Positions 6,815 through 9,443 of a DNA stretch of 9,443 nt are shown here, piece after piece (within the stretch, counting starts at the first letter, position 1; every line of letters starts with the position of its first letter). The translations under genes were made by a program, and so were the position numbers. The notes beneath the pieces are model-generated. The model ran no database searches, had not been told where the DNA came from, and worked only from the letters and a program-made list of their open reading frames with translations. Source of the stretch: Kiloniellales bacterium (GTDB lineage Bacteria > Pseudomonadota > Alphaproteobacteria > Kiloniellales > JAKSDN01); assembly GCA_022360075.1 (NCBI GenBank), contig JAKSDN010001074.1, positions 1-9,443 on the forward strand, in the 5' to 3' direction.

Positions 6815-7882
6815 TTAGAAATCGAAACGATAGGACAGCGACAGAGCGCCGAAGCGATCGGTCGGACCGCCTTCGATCTCGGGGCTTCGCATCACTTGCG
6901 CTAACGACAGACGGACATCGCCGTAGGTGGCCGCGACGCCGACTTGCAGATCGCCGACGAAAACGTTCCGGTCGATGGAGTGACTGTCCCGGAAGGTGTT
7001 GCCGTCGAGGAAGATGTTGCGCGCGACCGCCCGCCCCTCCACGCCGCCGAAGAGATAGAGGCCCAAGCCGTCGCTCGGCTCGAAATAACCGGAGCCGGGC
7101 AAGCCGGGTTGAATGCGTGGCGGCCCGAAGTCTTTAGGGAGGTTGAAGCCGACCCGCATGGCACCGCCGGCGGCGCCATAGGTCATGACGTTACCAAGCG
7201 TGAAACCGACGTGAGGAATGAGATCGAAACCGAAGTCGTGGAGCTTGGGCCGCTCGATCAGATTACGCCAAGCGCTCTCGTAGGAGATCATCAGGCCCGG
7301 CTCGTTCTCCAGCTGGTTCGCCCAACCGTTGGATTCCTCGACCCCGATCAGATTGTGGAAGTTGTTCTGCACCTCCTCGCCGAGCGCCCAGGGGCCGACC
7401 ATTCCGATGTCGACGGCCAGGGTCTGCAGTTGCCCGTTCGAGATCAGATCACCTTGATCGTCGCGCTCGTCGTCGTAGAACAGCACGGCGAAACGGCCGT
7501 AGGCCCAGCCGGCATAGGGCCGATCGCCGCGGATCAACTCGCGCCTGTCCGTATCCTCCGGCGTGAAGATGCTCTGCCCCACGCTGAAGTTGTAGCGAAC
7601 CCTATTGTTGTCGCCGAACGTCGGGATCAGGCGCGCGGCCTCGAACGACCAATGGTCTCGGGGCACCTCCGGCGACAGGTAGCTCGCGCGCAGGCCGTTG
7701 GTGTAGTTGCGATCGGTGCCGGCGATGACATCGTTCTCGACCTGAAAGGTCACGATGCCGCGGTCATCCTCGGTCTCGGCGGAGGCGGCTGGATTAATGA
7801 CTGAGCCGATGAACAAGATGGCAAAGCAAAGGAAAAGGCTCAACAAGGGCCCATGTTTGATTCCTGTTCTCGATCCTGCCAA
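6815..7882 (-). CDS. LpxR-family (DUF2219) outer-membrane lipid A deacylase
   Basis: From a TTG at 7882 the product is 355 residues, with a signal peptide (core LLSLFLCFAILFIGSVI, cleavage after ASA at 35) and a mature beta-barrel ending in Phe (SYRFDF), as usual for outer-membrane proteins. Family landmarks are FQVENDV (Asn50, Asp51), GTDRNYTNGLR, FTPED, DRPYAGW (120-126), LGEEVQN, HNLIGVE (His176, Glu182), NEPGL and LIPHVG. Salmonella LpxR removes the 3' acyloxyacyl group of lipid A, with a His and a Glu six residues later in its active site; His176 and Glu182 keep that spacing. The frame runs back to 8182, overlapping the RNA ligase gene. TTG 7882 is preferred because GGAG lies 10 bases before it and it gives a normal signal peptide. 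An ATG at 8005, four bases past the ligase stop, would add 41 residues with no conserved look. A TATATA at 7924-7929 could be a -10 box. The gene is convergent with the TolA-like gene, with a 28-bp gap and no visible terminator. Confidence 0.82.
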   Translation of the reverse strand: MAGSRTGIKHGPLLSLFLCFAILFIGSVINPAASAETEDDRGIVTFQVENDVIAGTDRNYTNGLRASYLSPEVPRDHWSFEAARLIPTFGDNNRVRYNFSVGQSIFTPEDTDRRELIRGDRPYAGWAYGRFAVLFYDDERDDQGDLISNGQLQTLAVDIGMVGPWALGEEVQNNFHNLIGVEESNGWANQLENEPGLMISYESAWRNLIERPKLHDFGFDLIPHVGFTLGNVMTYGAAGGAMRVGFNLPKDFGPPRIQPGLPGSGYFEPSDGLGLYLFGGVEGRAVARNIFLDGNTFRDSHSIDRNVFVGDLQVGVAATYGDVRLSLAQVMRSPEIEGGPTDRFGALSLSYRFDF

Positions 7883-8009
7883 CGAAACATGACTCCGAAG
7901 CAAAGGGATTCGGTCAGCACTGCTATATAGGGAGTCACCGTTCCGGAGACCTGTTACATCTGAAGGGCACGACCGCGGCTCGTCTTGTCTGCGAGCTTTG
8001 GTCATGGCT

Positions 8010-8825
8010 TTACATAGCATCATACGCGCCCTGCACACCGAGCGTCGCTGCAAAGACGTCAGCATTCTCCACCAGTCTGTTGGGCAGGATTGGTCGGTCC
8101 AGCCAGTGTCCCTCGGATGATTCAATTGCTTGTCGGAATCCAGAGCGGACGAACTTGAACCGTTCTTCGACGGTGTCTCCATTCTCGATCTTCATGTAGA
8201 GGCCTTCCGCCAGATCGCTTGGATCCGTCTGCTTCTTGACGTGGTCGAGACTGTTGCCCGAAGCCAATGCGTCCTCCACCAGAGCCTCCCTCCAGTCCGA
8301 TGACTTGAACCGGGAGTGGCCGATCAATCGGTCGAGATCTTCTAGCGAGGCGACGTATCCGACGTGAAGAAGCGGTGCGGAGATGATCGGAAGGCCACCC
8401 AGCAGTCTGCGACGAGCCTGGGTCGACAGGAAAAGACCCCTGACCCGATCGAACACGTCGAACTCGAGGAAGTAATGCGGGAGCAGGTCGTAGTAGACTG
8501 TGTGCTTTGCATAGAGCCACTCGCCGAACATGACGTATCTGTCCTCCAGTGCGGCACGAAGTCGGTCGCTATGCGCATGAACCCACGCCTTCAGCGCGTC
8601 GAAGTGCCGTTCTCGGCTGCCTCCTGACAGGTACTGTCCCCTGCTTTGAAGCTGTAGCCTCCCGTCGCGACCAAAGGAGATTCCGCAGTTCGCACCATCG
8701 ACTTTCTCCGAAACGAAGATCGTCGCGCCGGCCAGGTCGGAGAACAGCATCTCTTCTGAAAGGTCGCCGGCCTGATGCCGTGACCCTTGGATGTGGCGTG
8801 TCCGCGGGAACTTGACGAATTCCAT
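8010..8825 (-). CDS. Rnl2-like RNA ligase family protein
   Basis: The 271-residue protein carries the full set of covalent nucleotidyltransferase motifs. These are motif I EKVDGAN (40-46, with Lys41 as the AMP-accepting lysine), motif III FGEW (100-103), motif IIIa FLEFDVFDR (119-127), motif IV EGLYMKIE (207-214) and motif V ERFKFVR (221-227). The opening FVKFPRTRHIQGS and the tail DRPILPNRL are typical of bacterial single-domain RNA ligases of the PF09414 type. Such enzymes adenylylate themselves with ATP and join RNA ends; in bacteria most have no proven substrate and may act in RNA repair or phage defence. I chose the ATG at 8825 since it begins the conserved KFPRT block, with GGGGG and GAGG just upstream. 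The frame continues to a GTG at 8900 without family sequence. No polynucleotide kinase or phosphatase partner is next to it. Two sampled 60-base lines are 52-53 % GC, low for this window, which suggests transfer. Confidence 0.88.
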   Translation of the reverse strand: MEFVKFPRTRHIQGSRHQAGDLSEEMLFSDLAGATIFVSEKVDGANCGISFGRDGRLQLQSRGQYLSGGSRERHFDALKAWVHAHSDRLRAALEDRYVMFGEWLYAKHTVYYDLLPHYFLEFDVFDRVRGLFLSTQARRRLLGGLPIISAPLLHVGYVASLEDLDRLIGHSRFKSSDWREALVEDALASGNSLDHVKKQTDPSDLAEGLYMKIENGDTVEERFKFVRSGFRQAIESSEGHWLDRPILPNRLVENADVFAATLGVQGAYDAM

Positions 8826-8972
8826 TGGCCTCGGCCCCCAGTCCCGATAAATGACCAGCTCGGCTGTGAGAGCCTTGCTTGTCTGCCTTCGAGCGCCCAC
8901 GGAACCGGACCTTGAACCGCGCTTTCGCAGATGACGGCGAGAGGTTCAGGGGTCAGAAGCAGGCTGAGCGAT

Positions 8973-9001
8973 CCTCATGCTTCGACAAGCTCAGCATGAG
9001 G
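8973..9001. repeat. Short interspersed hairpin repeat
   Basis: CCTCATGCT (8973-8981) and AGCATGAGG (8993-9001) are a perfect 9-bp inverted repeat around TCGACAAGCTC. The core CTTCGACAAGCTCAGCATGAGG-type sequence is a common dispersed intergenic palindrome in GC-rich proteobacteria. It lies in the 271-bp gap between the aldolase-like and RNA ligase genes and has no T-tract, so terminator activity is uncertain. Nothing else convincing is seen in 8826-9096. Confidence 0.75.
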
Positions 9002-9096
9002 GGCTAAGGTCCTGGAGAGAGACCTCTCTTCGCACACCGAATTCGTGAACTCGTCCGGCTCCGAATCAGGCTTTGCCCAGGACCGCCCTGCAGCCA

Positions 9097-9443
9097 CTAC
9101 TGGGCGTAGCCGGGGTCCTGCTTCTCCAGGATGCTGCGCTTGAGGGCGTCGAAGTGCACCCGCGCGTGGTCGGAAAGCTCTTCATGGTGGCCGCCGAAGG
9201 TGCTGGCGGCGATGTTGTCGGTGATCGGCTTCAGGGGCCGGCCGGTGGACATGGCGAGCACCTGGGCCTGGCAGGCGCGCTCCAGGTAGTAGAGATCGGC
9301 GAAGGCCTTGGCGATGGTCTCGCCGGCGACGATCACGCCGTGGCCGGAAAGGAACAGCACCCGCCGCCCATCCATGGCCTCGGCCATGCGGTCGCCCTCC
9401 GCAGAGGTATCTCCGAGGCCGTTGTAGCCGTCGTCGTAGGCGA
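9097..9443 (-). CDS. Class II aldolase/adducin-family protein (5' end outside window)
   Basis: The frame is open from the right edge to a TAG at 9097-9099, giving the last ~115 residues. It begins YDDGYNGLGDTSAEGDRMA and continues VLFLSGHGVIVAGETIAKA and DLYYLERACQAQVLA, the C-terminal signature of class II aldolase/adducin proteins. The His of SGHGV is the expected third zinc ligand; the paired His of the first zinc motif would lie outside the window. Family members include fuculose- and ribulose-phosphate aldolase/epimerase enzymes and many of unknown substrate, so no reaction is assigned. Codon usage and GC look like those of the left half of the window, unlike the adjoining RNA ligase. 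Confidence 0.88.
   Translation of the reverse strand, partial: AYDDGYNGLGDTSAEGDRMAEAMDGRRVLFLSGHGVIVAGETIAKAFADLYYLERACQAQVLAMSTGRPLKPITDNIAASTFGGHHEELSDHARVHFDALKRSILEKQDPGYAQ

Noticed and set aside
6944..7804. 286-codon plus-strand frame
   Set aside because: It is antisense to the LpxR-family gene.
9016..9029. AGAGAG-AC-CTCTCT inverted repeat
   Set aside because: A two-base centre cannot form a stable hairpin loop, and there is no T-tract or gene context to support a function.

Overview
The window is GC-rich and gene-dense. Its gene content and its interspersed palindromes look like an alphaproteobacterium, probably of the Rhodospirillales/Rhizobiales type. That assignment is inferred from family resemblance and repeat style, not from a marker gene. 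There are eight protein-coding genes. The two at the edges are cut by the window. No tRNA, rRNA, CRISPR array or transposase was seen.

Left part (1-3807). The 3' part of a molybdenum-cofactor fusion protein (molybdopterin-binding domain plus MobA/MocA-like nucleotidyltransferase) converges on a membrane-anchored BEM46-like alpha/beta hydrolase, with a GC-rich palindromic repeat between them. The hydrolase diverges from a RimK/glutathione-synthase-like ATP-grasp gene, which ends at a textbook intrinsic terminator (3780-3807). The gene-free stretch that follows holds a 16-bp perfect palindrome and a second, larger palindromic element.

Centre (4183-6786). Two same-strand genes 27 bp apart form the most unusual part of the window. 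The first encodes an exported protein with three gap-free 61-residue repeats, each opening with a CX9C motif. I do not recognise this family. The second encodes a TolA/TonB-like protein with an inner-membrane anchor carrying SxxxH, a roughly 300-residue Pro/Glu/Ala linker and a TolA-type C-terminal domain. No tolQ, tolR, tolB or pal lies next to it. The pair is the best candidate here for an undescribed envelope system, but the functional link is inference.

Right part (6815-9443). All genes are on the minus strand: an LpxR-family (DUF2219) outer-membrane lipid A deacylase, an Rnl2-like RNA ligase with all nucleotidyltransferase motifs, and the C-terminal part of a class II aldolase/adducin-family protein. 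Hand counts of single 60-base lines give 52-55 % GC inside the RNA ligase and LpxR genes, against 77 % in one line of the ATP-grasp gene, so this block may be acquired. A third palindromic repeat family lies between the ligase and the aldolase.
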